64,000 nucleotides of DNA from Desulfosudis oleivorans Hxd3 (GCF_000018405.1 NC_009943.1:1367001-1431000); one strand, 5' to 3'. Shown: positions 50,465 to 60,554, counted from the stretch's first letter. Program-made: numbers and translations. The notes: generated by a model not told the origin, from the sequence alone.

Positions 50465-51910
50465 TTATCGGTTCCGGCAGAGGGTTATGACCAGGTGCTC
50501 CAGGGCCAGCTGGGGATCGGTGGCGCTTTTTAAGCGCCGGTCGGTGTCGGCCAGAAGGGCAAAGGCGGCAATCAGTTCGGCCATGGGAAAGCGGGCCGCC
50601 TTTTCAAAGGTTTTGTAGACGGGATAAAGGTTTCTGGCATCGGCCCCGATGGTCAGGTCGGTGGCTGTTTTAGCGCTTTTCACGGTTTTCTTGTCGGCTG
50701 TCTCGGCCAGCACGGCGTCCCGCCGGCTGCTCTGCGCCTGAAGATCCGCGTCGTAGGCCTCGATGGCGGGCAGCACCCTTTCCTTGAAGGACTGAAAGGT
50801 CATGCCGTTTTTCCATGCCTTTCCGTGGCGGCTTTCCATAAAGTCCCGGATCACGGCCAGTTTTCGCGTCTGGTTGGCAATGGCGGCCAGGATCTGGAGG
50901 GGATAGAGGGGTTCCGGGCCGTTCAGCAGGCTGTTTAAATAGAAAAGTGCCTGGTCTGTGTTTTTCTCTCCAACAGCGTTGGTCAGTTCAAAGACCGGAT
51001 CTACCCGGGTCCGGACCATCACGGCCTTTACATCCTTTGCGGTAATGGCCTTCCGGTCTCCCACGTAGGTGCACAGTTTTTCAAGGCCCCCGGCAAAGGT
51101 GCGCAGGTCAAACCCCGTGGTTTCGCACAGCAGGGTGAAAGCGGCCCCGTCCATGGTTTTGTTCTGGTTTTTGAGCGTGTCGCGCATCACCTCCTGAAGG
51201 GTGGCGGCCTGGGCCTTTTTGTCCGCCGCTGACGCGCCTTTGGCCACGGAGCAGTCCACCACCACGCCGTGCTCTTTGATGGCCTTGTAGAGCTTGCGCC
51301 GCTTGTCCACCATGTCGGTGGTGATCACCAGATGGTTGTTCGGGGCAAACCCCTTTTCAATGGCAGCCACCAAGGCCTCTGCCGCGTCAATGCCGGTACT
51401 GGCCGAAAGGTCCCGTCCGGCGCAGGCATCAATCAGGGTGTCAGGCCATTCGGCCTTGACCACGGTGTCGTCATCCAGGGCCCGGGCCAGGGCCTTTTTG
51501 TCCAGGTCTTTGTCACCGGTAAGCGCAATGTCCAGCAGGCCGATCAGTTTGACAAAACCGGCCACGGCCTTGGTCTTCCGGTCGGCGGCCACGGCTTCCC
51601 GGATTTTTTCCACCAGGTCGGCCCGGTTCTCTTTTGCGTAGAAAATCTTTGCGTCGACCAGGCCCACCACCTTGGCACTGCCGTCCAGGGAGAAGGTGTT
51701 GACCTGCTCAATGGCGTCTGTCACGTTGTCGTCCGTGCCCTCCAGTTCTTCTACGTTGAAGGCCTTCTGGTTCTGGGGCACGATTTTCGACACCACTAGG
51801 TCAAAGGCGGATTTGTAGAGATACTCCTCTCCGAAAATCAGAAAGACCGGGGCAGGGGGGGCAGTCTGCTTGAGATGGGCTTCCAGATTGTTTGTGGTGA
51901 TTTCGGCCAT
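50465..51910 (-). CDS. holA: DNA polymerase III delta subunit (HolA)
   Basis: 481 residues, ~140 longer than typical. The N-terminus VFLIFGEEYLYKSAFDLV and the C-terminal clamp-loader-like domains (KLCTYVGDRKAITAKDVKAVM, DPVFELTNAVGEKNTDQALFYLN, PLYPLQILAAIANQTRKLAVIRD) fit HolA. The extra length lies at ~105-185 and ~385-430. It shares one base (TAATG) with the lgt stop upstream. Confidence 0.88.
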   Translation of the reverse strand: MAEITTNNLEAHLKQTAPPAPVFLIFGEEYLYKSAFDLVVSKIVPQNQKAFNVEELEGTDDNVTDAIEQVNTFSLDGSAKVVGLVDAKIFYAKENRADLVEKIREAVAADRKTKAVAGFVKLIGLLDIALTGDKDLDKKALARALDDDTVVKAEWPDTLIDACAGRDLSASTGIDAAEALVAAIEKGFAPNNHLVITTDMVDKRRKLYKAIKEHGVVVDCSVAKGASAADKKAQAATLQEVMRDTLKNQNKTMDGAAFTLLCETTGFDLRTFAGGLEKLCTYVGDRKAITAKDVKAVMVRTRVDPVFELTNAVGEKNTDQALFYLNSLLNGPEPLYPLQILAAIANQTRKLAVIRDFMESRHGKAWKNGMTFQSFKERVLPAIEAYDADLQAQSSRRDAVLAETADKKTVKSAKTATDLTIGADARNLYPVYKTFEKAARFPMAELIAAFALLADTDRRLKSATDPQLALEHLVITLCRNR

Positions 51911-52686
51911 TACCGGTCAGCCCGCTTGTTGCGGATATGCAGGACCACCAGAAGAAGGGCGGCCACGGTTGCGGCGGTCAGGCCCAGGGCCTGGGAGGTG
52001 GAGAGCATGCCGTCAAACAGAAAGCCCCTGGGGTCGCCGCGGAATATTTCAATGATGGCCCGGGCGATGCCGTAGACCATCACGTAAACCAGAAAAAGGC
52101 GATTGGCAAATTTTTTCCTGTGGTACAGGGCAGACAGCAGCGCAAAAATCAGCAGGTTGGCGAATGCCTCGTAAAGCTGGGTGGGATGCAGGGGAACCCC
52201 CACCGGATGGGCCAGGGTCATGGGATCGGTAAAGGTGACGGCCCATGGCAGGTCACAGACCTTGCCGTGGCAGCACCCGGCGAAAAAGCAGCCGATGCGG
52301 CCGATGGCATGGCCCAGGGGCGCGGCCACGGCAAGGATGTCAAAAATCGTTCCGCCTGCCAGCCGGTGCCGGCGGATATATACAAGGACGGCGGTCAGGG
52401 CACCGATAAACCCGCCGTAAAACACCAGCCCCCCTTCCCATACGCGCAGGATGCCCAGCCAGTCGCCGCGAAACAGGGAGGGGTTTAAAAGAACATAGAA
52501 CAGGCGTGCCCCGGCCAGGCCGGCCAGTACCGCGTAAAAGGTGAGGTCCATCACCTTTTCCGGCGAAATCCCACGGGCCTTTGCCAGGCGGGACCCCATC
52601 CACACAGCTGCCAGGATGGCGCCGGCCACGAAAAGGCCATAGGTGTGAAAGGTCAGGGGACCGATTTTAACCAGTACGGGATGCAT
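51910..52686 (-). CDS. lgt: Prolipoprotein diacylglyceryl transferase
   Basis: 258 residues, about seven membrane segments. Lgt motifs GGLVFYGGFIGA, GRIGCFFAGCCHGK and LHPTQLYEAFANL are intact. It attaches diacylglycerol to the lipobox cysteine of prolipoproteins. Lies between lspA and holA in the ileS-lspA-lgt-holA order; together with lspA it processes the lipoproteins encoded nearby (e.g. 59056, 60702, 61698). Confidence 0.96.
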   Translation of the reverse strand: MHPVLVKIGPLTFHTYGLFVAGAILAAVWMGSRLAKARGISPEKVMDLTFYAVLAGLAGARLFYVLLNPSLFRGDWLGILRVWEGGLVFYGGFIGALTAVLVYIRRHRLAGGTIFDILAVAAPLGHAIGRIGCFFAGCCHGKVCDLPWAVTFTDPMTLAHPVGVPLHPTQLYEAFANLLIFALLSALYHRKKFANRLFLVYVMVYGIARAIIEIFRGDPRGFLFDGMLSTSQALGLTAATVAALLLVVLHIRNKRADR

Positions 52687-52690
52687 GGAA

Positions 52691-53203
52691 TCAGAACGGC
52701 ACCTTTTTAAAGAGAATGTGAAACACCAGCACGGTCATGCCCACGGTGATGGCGCTGTCCGCCACGTTAAAGGCGGGCCAGTGAAGGCCCTTTACGTAAA
52801 AGTCGAGAAAGTCCACCACCACGCCGAACCGGATGCGGTCGATCAGGTTGCCCACGGCCCCGCCAAAGATCAGGGCCAGGGCTCCCAGCAGCCAGGGAAG
52901 GGTCCGGGGCGTGGTCTTGTAAAGGTAGAGCACAAATGCCGCCGCCAGGGTCGAGACCACCAGAAAGAGCACGGCCCGGACACCCTGGGGCTGACCGGCC
53001 ATGAACCCGAAGGCCCCGCCCGGATTGTGAATATGGGTCAGGCTGAAAAATCCGGGAATCACCTCAATGGTTTCATGCAGGGCCATGGTCGCCAGGATCA
53101 CCTGCTTGGTCGCCTGGTCGGCGATCACCGTGACAAGGGTGATGATGGCCAGCATTTGGTATTTTGCCGTCAAAGGTCCAGTCTCCCCGGCCGTATTTGT
53201 CAC
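52691..53203 (-). CDS. lspA: Lipoprotein signal peptidase (signal peptidase II)
   Basis: 170 residues from GTG at 53203, whose GTGA overlaps the ileS stop; a TTG ten codons in and an ATG at 53158 are alternatives. Four membrane segments; the catalytic Asp residues are in [10 protein letters not shown] and [11 protein letters not shown], and NPGGAFGF is conserved. It cleaves prolipoprotein signal peptides after Lgt has acted. Confidence 0.93.
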   Translation of the reverse strand: MTNTAGETGPLTAKYQMLAIITLVTVIADQATKQVILATMALHETIEVIPGFFSLTHIHNPGGAFGFMAGQPQGVRAVLFLVVSTLAAAFVLYLYKTTPRTLPWLLGALALIFGGAVGNLIDRIRFGVVVDFLDFYVKGLHWPAFNVADSAITVGMTVLVFHILFKKVPF

Positions 53204-55989
53204 AGTTTTTTCAGCACCGACACGCACCGCTTGCAGGCTGTGGGGTGATCCGTGTAGTCTCCCACCGATGTGTCGTAGACCCAGCACCGTTCGCACTTGG
53301 TGCCCGGGGCCTGCTCCACCATCACCCGCACGCCCTTGGGCGCCGGGCTTTCCGACGGGCCGGCGCCGCTTTCCTCATCCACTACCACGTCTGAAACGAT
53401 GAGGATGGCCCGCAGGTCGTCGTCAAGGGAGCGCAGGAGTTTGGCCAGGCTTTTTTCCGCGATAATGATGACCCTTGCATCCAGGGGATGGCCGATCTGT
53501 TTTTTTGCCCGGGCCTCTTCCAGGGCCTTGGTCACTTCGCCCCGCACGTGCAGAATGCGTTCCCATTTCTGGGCCAGCTGCTTGTCGTCCCACAGCGGGT
53601 CCGCTTCGGGAAGGGAGGCCATGTGAATGCTGACCGGGCGAGCCGCCGCGGGCAGAAATTTCCACACCTCTTCCGCGGTAAAAGGCAAGATCGGGGCCAT
53701 GAGCCGGGCGATGCCCTCCACCAGGGTGTACATGACGGTCTGGGCGCTGCGCCGCTCCTTTGAGCCGGGCAGGGAGGTGTAGAGCCGGTCCTTGACAATG
53801 TCCAGATAAAAGGCCGACAGGTCCAGGGTGCAGTAGTTGTAGAGCCGGTGGTAGACCACGTGAAATTCGTAGGTGTCGTAGGCGGTGCGCAGCTTTTCCG
53901 CCAGCCGGCCGAAGCAAAGAAGGGCAAACCGGTCGAGCTCGGGCAGATCGCTGTAATCGACCGCGTCCTTTTCCGGCGAAAAGTCGTACAGGTTGGCCAG
54001 CATGAACCGGCTGGTGTTGCGGACCTTTTTGTAGGCGTCACTGAGCTGGTTCACAATGGGGTCGGAAATTCGAATGTCTTCCCGGTAGTCTGATGCCGCC
54101 ACCCACAGCCGCAGGATCTCCGCGCCGTATTTTTTGATAATGGCATCCGGCGCGATTACATTGCCCATGGACTTGGACATCTTCTTGCCGTTGCCGTCCA
54201 CCACGAACCCGTGGGTCAGCACCGATTTATAGGGGGCCCGGCCCCGGGTGCCCACGGCCGTTAGCAGGGAGCTGTGAAACCATCCCCGGTGCTGGTCGCT
54301 TCCCTCCAGGTAGAGATCGGCGGGCCATCCCAGGTCTTGACGCTGTTCCAGAACAGCGGCGTGGCTGACGCCCGAGTCGAACCAGACGTCCAGGATGTCG
54401 GTCTCCTTGACCAGTTCTTTGCTGCTGCACGCCGGGCAGCGGGCGTCGTCGCCCAGCAGATCCTTCATATCGGTGTCGAACCAGATGTCGGCCCCGTGTT
54501 CCGTAAACAGCGCAAATATTCTGTCCCGAATGGCCTCGTTCATGATCACGGCGCCGCAGTCTTTGCAGAAAAACACGGTAATGGGAACGCCCCAGGAGCG
54601 CTGCCGGGAGACGCACCAGTCCGGCCGATGGGCGATCATGTTGTAAATCCGTTCCCGGCCCCAGGCCGGTATCCAGGTCACCGCGTCGATCTCTTTTAAC
54701 GATTTTTCCCGCAGCCCGGTGTTGTCCATGGAGACAAACCATTGGGGCGTGGCCCGGAAGATCACCGGTTTTTTGCACCGCCAGCAGTGAGGATAGGAGT
54801 GGGTGAATTTTTTCTGCGCGATCAGGGCGCCGTTTTGCTTCATGGCGGCGATGATGTCCGCGTCGGCATCAAACACGAACTTTCCGGCGAACTGCTCCAC
54901 CTTGTCGATAAACCGGCCGTTGTCATCCACCGGGGAGTAAATCTCCAGGCCGTAGGCCAGGGCCGCCTCGTAGTCTTCGGCGCCGTGGCCCGGAGCCGTG
55001 TGCACGCACCCGGTGCCTGCCTCCAGGGTGACATGGTTGGCGTTGATCACCAGGGAGTCCCGGTCGTAAAAGGGGTGGCGCACCTTTGTCCTGTCCAGCA
55101 GGGTGCCTGGAAAGGTTTTCAGGGCCGTGTATTCGGAAATGCCGAAAATCTCCATGCACTGTTTGACCAGCTCGGCGGCCAGGATCAGCACGCCGTGCTC
55201 CTTTGTCTCGATGGCCACGTATTCCAGCTCCGGGTGAAGGGCAACGGCCAAGTTGGCCGGCAGGGTCCAGGGCGTGGTGGTCCAGATGACCACGGCCGTG
55301 GGCTTGCCCGCTGTTTCCGGGATCAGGCGGGCCAGGTCTTCGGTGGCCGGAAACTTGACGAAAATGGAGGGCGAGCGTTCATCGGCGTATTCGATCTCCG
55401 CCTCGGCCAGGGCCGTGTTGCAGCTGCAGCACCAGTAGATGGGCTTCTTGTGGCGGAACAGGCTCTTGTTGATGGCGCAGTTGCAGCACTCACGGGCGAT
55501 GATGGCCTCGTATGCAAAGTTCATGGTCAGGTAGGGGTTCTCCCATTCGCCCATCACGCCCAGCCGCTTGAACTCCTCCCGCTGAATGGAGATAAACTTT
55601 TGGGCATACTGCCGGCAGATGCCCCGTTTTTCCAGCAGGGACACCTCCTTTTTCCGAGGCCCCAGCTCCTTGTCCACGTTGTGCTCGATGGGCAGGCCGT
55701 GGCAGTCCCAGCCCGGCACATAAGCCACGCGAAAACCGGCCATTCGCTTGCTTCGGGTGACAAAGTCCTTGAGAATCTTGTTTAAGGCCGTGCCGATGTG
55801 AATATGGCCGTTGGCATAGGGCGGGCCGTCATGCAGGACAAAGGGTTTTTTGTCCCGGGCCTCGTCCTGAATGGCGCGATAGAGATCGGCCTCTTCCCAG
55901 GCCTTTATCTGCAAGGGTTCCCGCTGGACCAGGGACGCCTTCATGGGAAAGTCAGTGGTCGGCAGGTTTAACGTCTTTTTATAATCCAT
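53200..55989 (-). CDS. ileS: Isoleucyl-tRNA synthetase
   Basis: 929 residues from the ATG at 55989 ([10 protein letters not shown]), after GGAGG. Class I signatures GHIHIG (HIGH) and KMSKSMGN are intact, with the [13 protein letters not shown] editing domain and a C-terminal zinc finger ([12 protein letters not shown]). First gene of ileS-lspA-lgt-holA. A 7-bp hairpin (CATGTGC/GCACATG, 56009-56028) lies in its leader. The intact HIGH/KMSKS here contrasts with the CysRS-like fusion at 24756. Confidence 0.97.
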   Translation of the reverse strand: MDYKKTLNLPTTDFPMKASLVQREPLQIKAWEEADLYRAIQDEARDKKPFVLHDGPPYANGHIHIGTALNKILKDFVTRSKRMAGFRVAYVPGWDCHGLPIEHNVDKELGPRKKEVSLLEKRGICRQYAQKFISIQREEFKRLGVMGEWENPYLTMNFAYEAIIARECCNCAINKSLFRHKKPIYWCCSCNTALAEAEIEYADERSPSIFVKFPATEDLARLIPETAGKPTAVVIWTTTPWTLPANLAVALHPELEYVAIETKEHGVLILAAELVKQCMEIFGISEYTALKTFPGTLLDRTKVRHPFYDRDSLVINANHVTLEAGTGCVHTAPGHGAEDYEAALAYGLEIYSPVDDNGRFIDKVEQFAGKFVFDADADIIAAMKQNGALIAQKKFTHSYPHCWRCKKPVIFRATPQWFVSMDNTGLREKSLKEIDAVTWIPAWGRERIYNMIAHRPDWCVSRQRSWGVPITVFFCKDCGAVIMNEAIRDRIFALFTEHGADIWFDTDMKDLLGDDARCPACSSKELVKETDILDVWFDSGVSHAAVLEQRQDLGWPADLYLEGSDQHRGWFHSSLLTAVGTRGRAPYKSVLTHGFVVDGNGKKMSKSMGNVIAPDAIIKKYGAEILRLWVAASDYREDIRISDPIVNQLSDAYKKVRNTSRFMLANLYDFSPEKDAVDYSDLPELDRFALLCFGRLAEKLRTAYDTYEFHVVYHRLYNYCTLDLSAFYLDIVKDRLYTSLPGSKERRSAQTVMYTLVEGIARLMAPILPFTAEEVWKFLPAAARPVSIHMASLPEADPLWDDKQLAQKWERILHVRGEVTKALEEARAKKQIGHPLDARVIIIAEKSLAKLLRSLDDDLRAILIVSDVVVDEESGAGPSESPAPKGVRVMVEQAPGTKCERCWVYDTSVGDYTDHPTACKRCVSVLKKL

Positions 55990-56103
55990 GGTATGTGATC
56001 CTCCGTAGCATGTGCATGTCCGCACATGAAATATGGGCGATACTATCCCTTCATGTCACTGTTTGTAAAGGAAAAAACCCGGCAGCCGCGTGAAAAACAG
56101 GGG

Positions 56104-56844
56104 TTAAACACCGGGGGGCCGCTGTTTTTTCAGAATGATCAGGGCGCGCCGGGCCTTTGAAAAGGGAAGGTGGTATTCGTGAATACGGATGTCAAAGCGG
56201 TCGGAGGCGAACGCCGGTTCACCGGCAGGACCGCTGAATGACTGGTGTTTCAGGGTATCCAGCTCTTTTTTGTAGCCGCCTCCCTTCATGGCGATCAGTT
56301 GTCCCTTTTCGCTGAGCAGGGGCAGGGCCGCTGCCACAAAGGCGGGCAGGGCGGTAAAGGCCCGGCAGATGATGGTGTCAAAGGGCCGGGCCGCCGGCGG
56401 CCGTTCCATCTGCTCCATTCGCCGGTGCAGAACGATTGTCCGCTCAAGACCCAGCAGCCGCAACACCTGCAAAAGAAAGGTCACCCGCTTGAGGGCCGAA
56501 TCCAGCAGGGTCAGATCCAGAGAGGGAAACACCACCTTAAGGGGAATACCGGGAAACCCGGCCCCGGTCCCGATGTCCAGTAAAGTGCCGTCCGGGGGGA
56601 TAAAGGTGGCCGGAACAATGGAATCCAGAAAATGTTTTTCCGCCGATTCGGCCGGATCTGTGATGGCCGTGAGGTTGACGGTCCGGTTCCACCGGGCCAG
56701 CTCTTCGGCGTGAAGAGAGAAAGACTCCAGGTGACGGTCGGTTACCGCAATCCCCAGGGCCTGTGCCCCTTCCCGCACCCGGCTGCGCCACTGTTCCGAA
56801 TCAGGAGAACCATCGGACGGCAGAAAGGTCATTGGCCCGGACAT
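56104..56844 (-). CDS. rsmG: 16S rRNA (guanine527-N7)-methyltransferase RsmG
   Basis: 246 residues. SAM-binding GTLLDIGTGAGFPGIPLKV, NLTAITDPAESAEKHFLDS and SRAF-like CRAFTALPAF segments are typical. It methylates G527 of 16S rRNA. It begins one base after the stop of the CoA-transferase gene, so they are probably cotranscribed; ileS follows 114 bases later. Confidence 0.93.
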   Translation of the reverse strand: MSGPMTFLPSDGSPDSEQWRSRVREGAQALGIAVTDRHLESFSLHAEELARWNRTVNLTAITDPAESAEKHFLDSIVPATFIPPDGTLLDIGTGAGFPGIPLKVVFPSLDLTLLDSALKRVTFLLQVLRLLGLERTIVLHRRMEQMERPPAARPFDTIICRAFTALPAFVAAALPLLSEKGQLIAMKGGGYKKELDTLKHQSFSGPAGEPAFASDRFDIRIHEYHLPFSKARRALIILKKQRPPGV

Positions 56845-56845
56845 T

Positions 56846-58717
56846 TTACTCCTCGAAGTCCATGATTACCGTGACTTCGTTGCCGTTGCGGGAGAGTACG
56901 GCGTTTTTGTAGTGTTTCTTGAAGATGTGAAGCATGGCGGTGTTTTCGGCTAGCACCGTGGCGCTGAACCGCTTATAGTCGTTTTCCTTTGCGATCTGTT
57001 CAAGGGCCTCCAGCAGGTAGGAGGTGATGCCCATGTTCTGGAAATCCTCCCGCACCACGAAGGCCACCTCGGCGGTGTCTTTTTCGTCGGACTGGGCATA
57101 GGAGCCGATGGCCATGAACTCCTTGCGGCCCTTTTGTCGGACCAGCCCGATGAGAGACATGTTCTTCCGGTAATCCACCACGGCCCACTGCTTCTGGAGC
57201 ATCTCGTGGGAAAAGATGCGCTTCTTGTGAAAAAACCGGTAGTAGATGGTCTCTTTTTTCAGCGAGTAATAGAAGTTGCGATAGGAGAACTCATCCGACG
57301 GCAGCAGGGGCCGGAACTCCACCACCCGTCCGTCTTTCAGGGTGAGGGTGCTTTTGTAAGTTTCCAGAAACAGCAGGTCCTCCTGGGCCGGAGAGAGCTG
57401 GTCCGGGAAAATATAGTGATGTTTCTTGGCGACCTCGACCAGCTCCTCCCTGAACTTGGGGTGGGCGATCTGGGCCAGCTCAATGGTACGCTGGTAGATG
57501 CTTTTGCCGTGAAGTTCGGCAATGCCGTATTCCGTGACAACAAAATGGATATCACCGCGGGTGGTGGCCACGCCCGCGCCTTCGCTTAAGTGAGAGACGA
57601 TACGGGAGACCGCGCCGTTCTGGGCCGTAGAGGGCAGGGCAATGATGGAAAATCCACCCCTGGACATGGCGCTGCCCCGCAGGAAATCGACCTGGTCGCC
57701 GATGCCACTGTAGAAAAGGTATCCCATGGAGTCGGAACAGACCTGGCCGGTGAGGTCCACTTCCAGGGCCGAGCTGATGGAGACCAGCCGGTCGTTGCGG
57801 GCGATCACCGTGGGAGCGTTTACATAATCCGACGACAGGAACATGAAGGCCGGGTTTTTGTCCACGTAGCGGTAAAGCTCGGCCGACCCCATGCACAGGG
57901 AGGCCACGGCCCGGCCCTTGAGCAGGGTTTTTTTCCGGTTGGTGATCACCTTGTTTTCAAACAGCGGAATCATGCCGTCGGTGATGAGCTGGGTGTGCAG
58001 GCCCAGGTCGTTCTTGTTGCCCAGGTGATCGAGAATGGAGTTGGGCAGCTGGCCGAACCCGATCTGTAACGTGGCGCCGTCGGGAATCAGCTGGGAAACA
58101 TAGTGGCCGATCCGCTGGGCCACTTCGTTCTCTTTTGACTCCCGGAATCCCACCACCAGGGGCTCTTCGTGAAGCACCAGGTAGTCGATGTCATCCACGT
58201 GAATAAACCCGTCGCCGTAGGTCATGGGCATGTGCGGGTTGACCTGGGCGATGACCAGGTCCGCGTTTTCCGTTCCAGACCGGGTGATGTCAACCGATAC
58301 GCCCAGGCTGCAGAAACCGAAGTTGTCCGGTGGGCTCACCTGGATCAGGGCCACGTCCAGGCCGATGTTTTTGTTGGCAAACAGGGAGGGAATCTGGGAC
58401 AGGTAGGCGGGAATGTAATCAATTTTTCCGTCAAAAGCCGCTTTCCGCATGTCCCGGCTGATAAAAAAGAGCTTGAGAAAAAAGCGCCGCAGAAAAGAGG
58501 GATCGTTGACAAATTGAGCAAAGGTGGACGACAGCATCTGGTAGACCATGATGTCCTGGATGGTTTCATCCTTGACCATGGTCTTGATCAGGTGCTGGGG
58601 CTCGCCGCAGCCGGTGCCGATAAAGACCCGGTCCCCGCTGCGGATATGGGATATGGCAGCCTCGGCATCAACGACTTTTGCGGCGCAGTGGGTATCAAGC
58701 CAGTTTACATAGTCCAT
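56846..58717 (-). CDS. Acetyl-CoA hydrolase/CoA-transferase fused to a GNAT acetyltransferase domain
   Basis: 623 residues from the ATG at 58717, chosen because GGAG lies 11 bases upstream; ATGs at 58732 and 58771 have poor sites. Residues ~1-440 are a 4-hydroxybutyrate/acetyl-CoA CoA-transferase (RSGDRVFIGTGCGEPQHLI, LQIGFGQLPNSILDHL, VVTEYGIAELHGKS). Residues ~460-623 are a GNAT domain (FRPLLPSDEFSYRNFYYS, EVAFVVREDFQNMGITSYLLE with the acetyl-CoA loop). The GNAT part may acetylate a protein, perhaps the enzyme itself, in response to acetyl-CoA; that is inference. Such fusions occur in anaerobic Desulfobacterota. Confidence 0.88.
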   Translation of the reverse strand: MDYVNWLDTHCAAKVVDAEAAISHIRSGDRVFIGTGCGEPQHLIKTMVKDETIQDIMVYQMLSSTFAQFVNDPSFLRRFFLKLFFISRDMRKAAFDGKIDYIPAYLSQIPSLFANKNIGLDVALIQVSPPDNFGFCSLGVSVDITRSGTENADLVIAQVNPHMPMTYGDGFIHVDDIDYLVLHEEPLVVGFRESKENEVAQRIGHYVSQLIPDGATLQIGFGQLPNSILDHLGNKNDLGLHTQLITDGMIPLFENKVITNRKKTLLKGRAVASLCMGSAELYRYVDKNPAFMFLSSDYVNAPTVIARNDRLVSISSALEVDLTGQVCSDSMGYLFYSGIGDQVDFLRGSAMSRGGFSIIALPSTAQNGAVSRIVSHLSEGAGVATTRGDIHFVVTEYGIAELHGKSIYQRTIELAQIAHPKFREELVEVAKKHHYIFPDQLSPAQEDLLFLETYKSTLTLKDGRVVEFRPLLPSDEFSYRNFYYSLKKETIYYRFFHKKRIFSHEMLQKQWAVVDYRKNMSLIGLVRQKGRKEFMAIGSYAQSDEKDTAEVAFVVREDFQNMGITSYLLEALEQIAKENDYKRFSATVLAENTAMLHIFKKHYKNAVLSRNGNEVTVIMDFEE

Positions 58718-58831
58718 CTTCTTGTTCTCCATCGGTTGGGTGGCCGGCGCCTTTTGGCAAAAAAAGCCCATTCTCCGGCATCTTGAAAATATTCGGGTAT
58801 CCTACCCCAGATCAGCATGAAATCAAACAAG

Positions 58832-58981
58832 TTTTCATCCATACATAGCCTTTTTCCGCAATCTCTCTGTCAAGCGGCAGGGCTGCTTGAGCACGTACGT
58901 TCAGTACGCCCCCTTACAGTCCCTTGTTTCCCTTGATCGTTCGGAAAAATTCGCATTTCTGGATGGGAAACGTTTTTCGTG
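58832..58981 (+). repeat. ~150-bp imperfect palindrome, copy 2
   Basis: TTTTCATCC (58832-58840) and GGATGGGAAA (58961-58970) form the ends; CTTTTTCCGCAATC and GATCGTTCGGAAAAAT pair; the centre is CGTAC/GTACG (58894-58908). About 75% like copy 1 at 19440 by eye. It lies between the divergent CoA-transferase and AttH-like genes. Confidence 0.75.
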
Positions 58982-59055
58982 TCCTTTGATCCTTCTTGAC
59001 TTTCATGCCCTGTTTCGGTAACAAAATATTTTTCAATAAACATTCAGGAGGGTTC

Positions 59056-60171
59056 ATGATCTACCAGAAAAGGGTTTTGACGACAGGCGCAGGGCGCTGG
59101 ATGGCCCTGCTTTTTTTATGGTGCGTGGTGACGCTGGCCGGATGTGCCGGCAACCGGGTGCCCATTGACACCGCCTATCCCACCAGGCCCATGTCGCTGC
59201 CGGCCGACCTGGCGGCCCATGACGGGGCTGAAACCGAATGGTGGTATTATACCGGCCACCTGGAAGATGCCGAAGGCGGCCGTTACGGGTTTGAGCTGAC
59301 CTTTTTCAAGCGCCGCATCGACAATGACAAGCCCTGGGGCATTCCCGTGGGATGGATCGACGACACGGCCCTGATGGCCCATTTTTCCGTGACCTGTGAA
59401 GAGACCGCCGAGTTTGTTCAGGACGGCCGGACCTGGTTTTCCAACAAAAATATTTATGCCCGGACCGATCGGTACGAGGTGGCCTATAAGGACTGGAAGG
59501 CCGGAGGCGACATGGAACGGCACACGCTGACGGCCCGGACAAAAGATACCGCCATCGACCTTTCGGCCACTCCCGTCAAGCCGCCGGTGCTGCACGGCAC
59601 GGACGGCATTGTGCCCAAGGGAGAGAACCGGGCCAATTACTACATGTCTTTTACCCGGCTGGCTCTGGCGGGTACCCTGGTCTTTAAAGGCAAAGAGATT
59701 CCTGTTACCGGCACTGCCTGGTTTGATCACGAGTTCGGTTACATGGGCACCACCGCGGTTTCCGGATGGGACTGGTTTTCCCTTCAGATGGAGGACGCCA
59801 CCGAGTACATGCTCTACGCGCTTCGTCTTAAGGACGGCACCATCGATCCGGTAAGCCATGCCTTTCGCATCGACCCTGAGGGAAAGTCGGAAAACCTGCC
59901 CCTGTCCGACCTTGATATCACGGTTCTTTCCAGGTGGAAAAGCCCCCACAACGGGGCCGTCTATCCGTCGGCATGGCGCATCGTGGCCGATCCCTGGGGC
60001 CTTGATGTGATCGTGATTCCAACGGTGGCCGACCAGGAGTTCCGGTATCATGACATCGTCTACTGGGAGGGAAGCTGCGGCGTATATGGCGAGCCGGCCA
60101 ATGGCCGGGCCTATGTGGAACTGGTGGGCTACTGCCCCTGGAAGGCCATGGCCGACCTGCTGGAGGAGTAG
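59056..60171 (+). CDS. AttH/CrtC-family (lipocalin-like) lipoprotein
   Basis: 371 residues from the ATG at 59056, chosen for AGGAGG 5 bases upstream and a signal ending in the lipobox LAGC (Cys ~30). Family signatures: HDGAETEWWYYTGHLEDAEG, GYEL-like FELTFFK, WFDHEFGYMG, GWDWFSLQM. The AttH/CrtC fold is two lipocalin-like barrels that bind or act on hydrophobic molecules; the ligand is unknown. Anchored outside the inner membrane. Ends 10 bases before repeat copy D. Confidence 0.85.
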   Translation: MIYQKRVLTTGAGRWMALLFLWCVVTLAGCAGNRVPIDTAYPTRPMSLPADLAAHDGAETEWWYYTGHLEDAEGGRYGFELTFFKRRIDNDKPWGIPVGWIDDTALMAHFSVTCEETAEFVQDGRTWFSNKNIYARTDRYEVAYKDWKAGGDMERHTLTARTKDTAIDLSATPVKPPVLHGTDGIVPKGENRANYYMSFTRLALAGTLVFKGKEIPVTGTAWFDHEFGYMGTTAVSGWDWFSLQMEDATEYMLYALRLKDGTIDPVSHAFRIDPEGKSENLPLSDLDITVLSRWKSPHNGAVYPSAWRIVADPWGLDVIVIPTVADQEFRYHDIVYWEGSCGVYGEPANGRAYVELVGYCPWKAMADLLEE

Positions 60172-60181
60172 GACGGCTTGT

Positions 60182-60373
60182 GTCCTTTTCTTTGGCGCAA
60201 AGAAAAGGACCAAAAGAAACATGCCCCGCGGCTTGGCCACACCACAGGTGTGGCTTCCCTCGCGCGAAGAATTTTTCGGCGCGAAAATGAATTCGCCCCG
60301 CTTCCGGCGTGGCTCAGACAGCATTTTCGCTTTTTCCGAAAAATCCTTCTTGCTCGGCTGCGCCGCAATGGGC
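60182..60373 (+). repeat. Structured dispersed element, copy D
   Basis: GTCCTTTTCTTTG/CAAAGAAAAGGAC (60182/60198); GCCC/GGGC and GCGGC/GCCGC (60223-60232/60362-60373); GCCACACC/GGTGTGGC (60236/60247); GAAGAATTTTTCGG/CCGAAAAATCCTTC (60266/60336, one mismatch); GCGAAAATG/CATTTTCGC (60281/60322). Both strands of several helices differ from copies A and B, yet pairing is kept. Confidence 0.87.
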
Positions 60374-60554
60374 GAAGGGGCTCGTTGATGTGCCGCCCGT
60401 AACAAAATATCGGGTCTGTAGTGTGCCCGTAAGGGCATTCGGCAGGACGGTATCAAACGACCGGTCTTTGACGGGTGCCACGGCCGAAGCGTCAGCTTGC
60501 CCGTGGCGTATTCCCGGGTTGTCTCATAACCCTTTCGATATTTCCTGTAAACAG

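Noticed and set aside
55990-56060. T-box leader of ileS
   Set aside because: Only a 7-bp hairpin is visible; no T-box sequence or specifier loop, and T-boxes are rare in this phylum.
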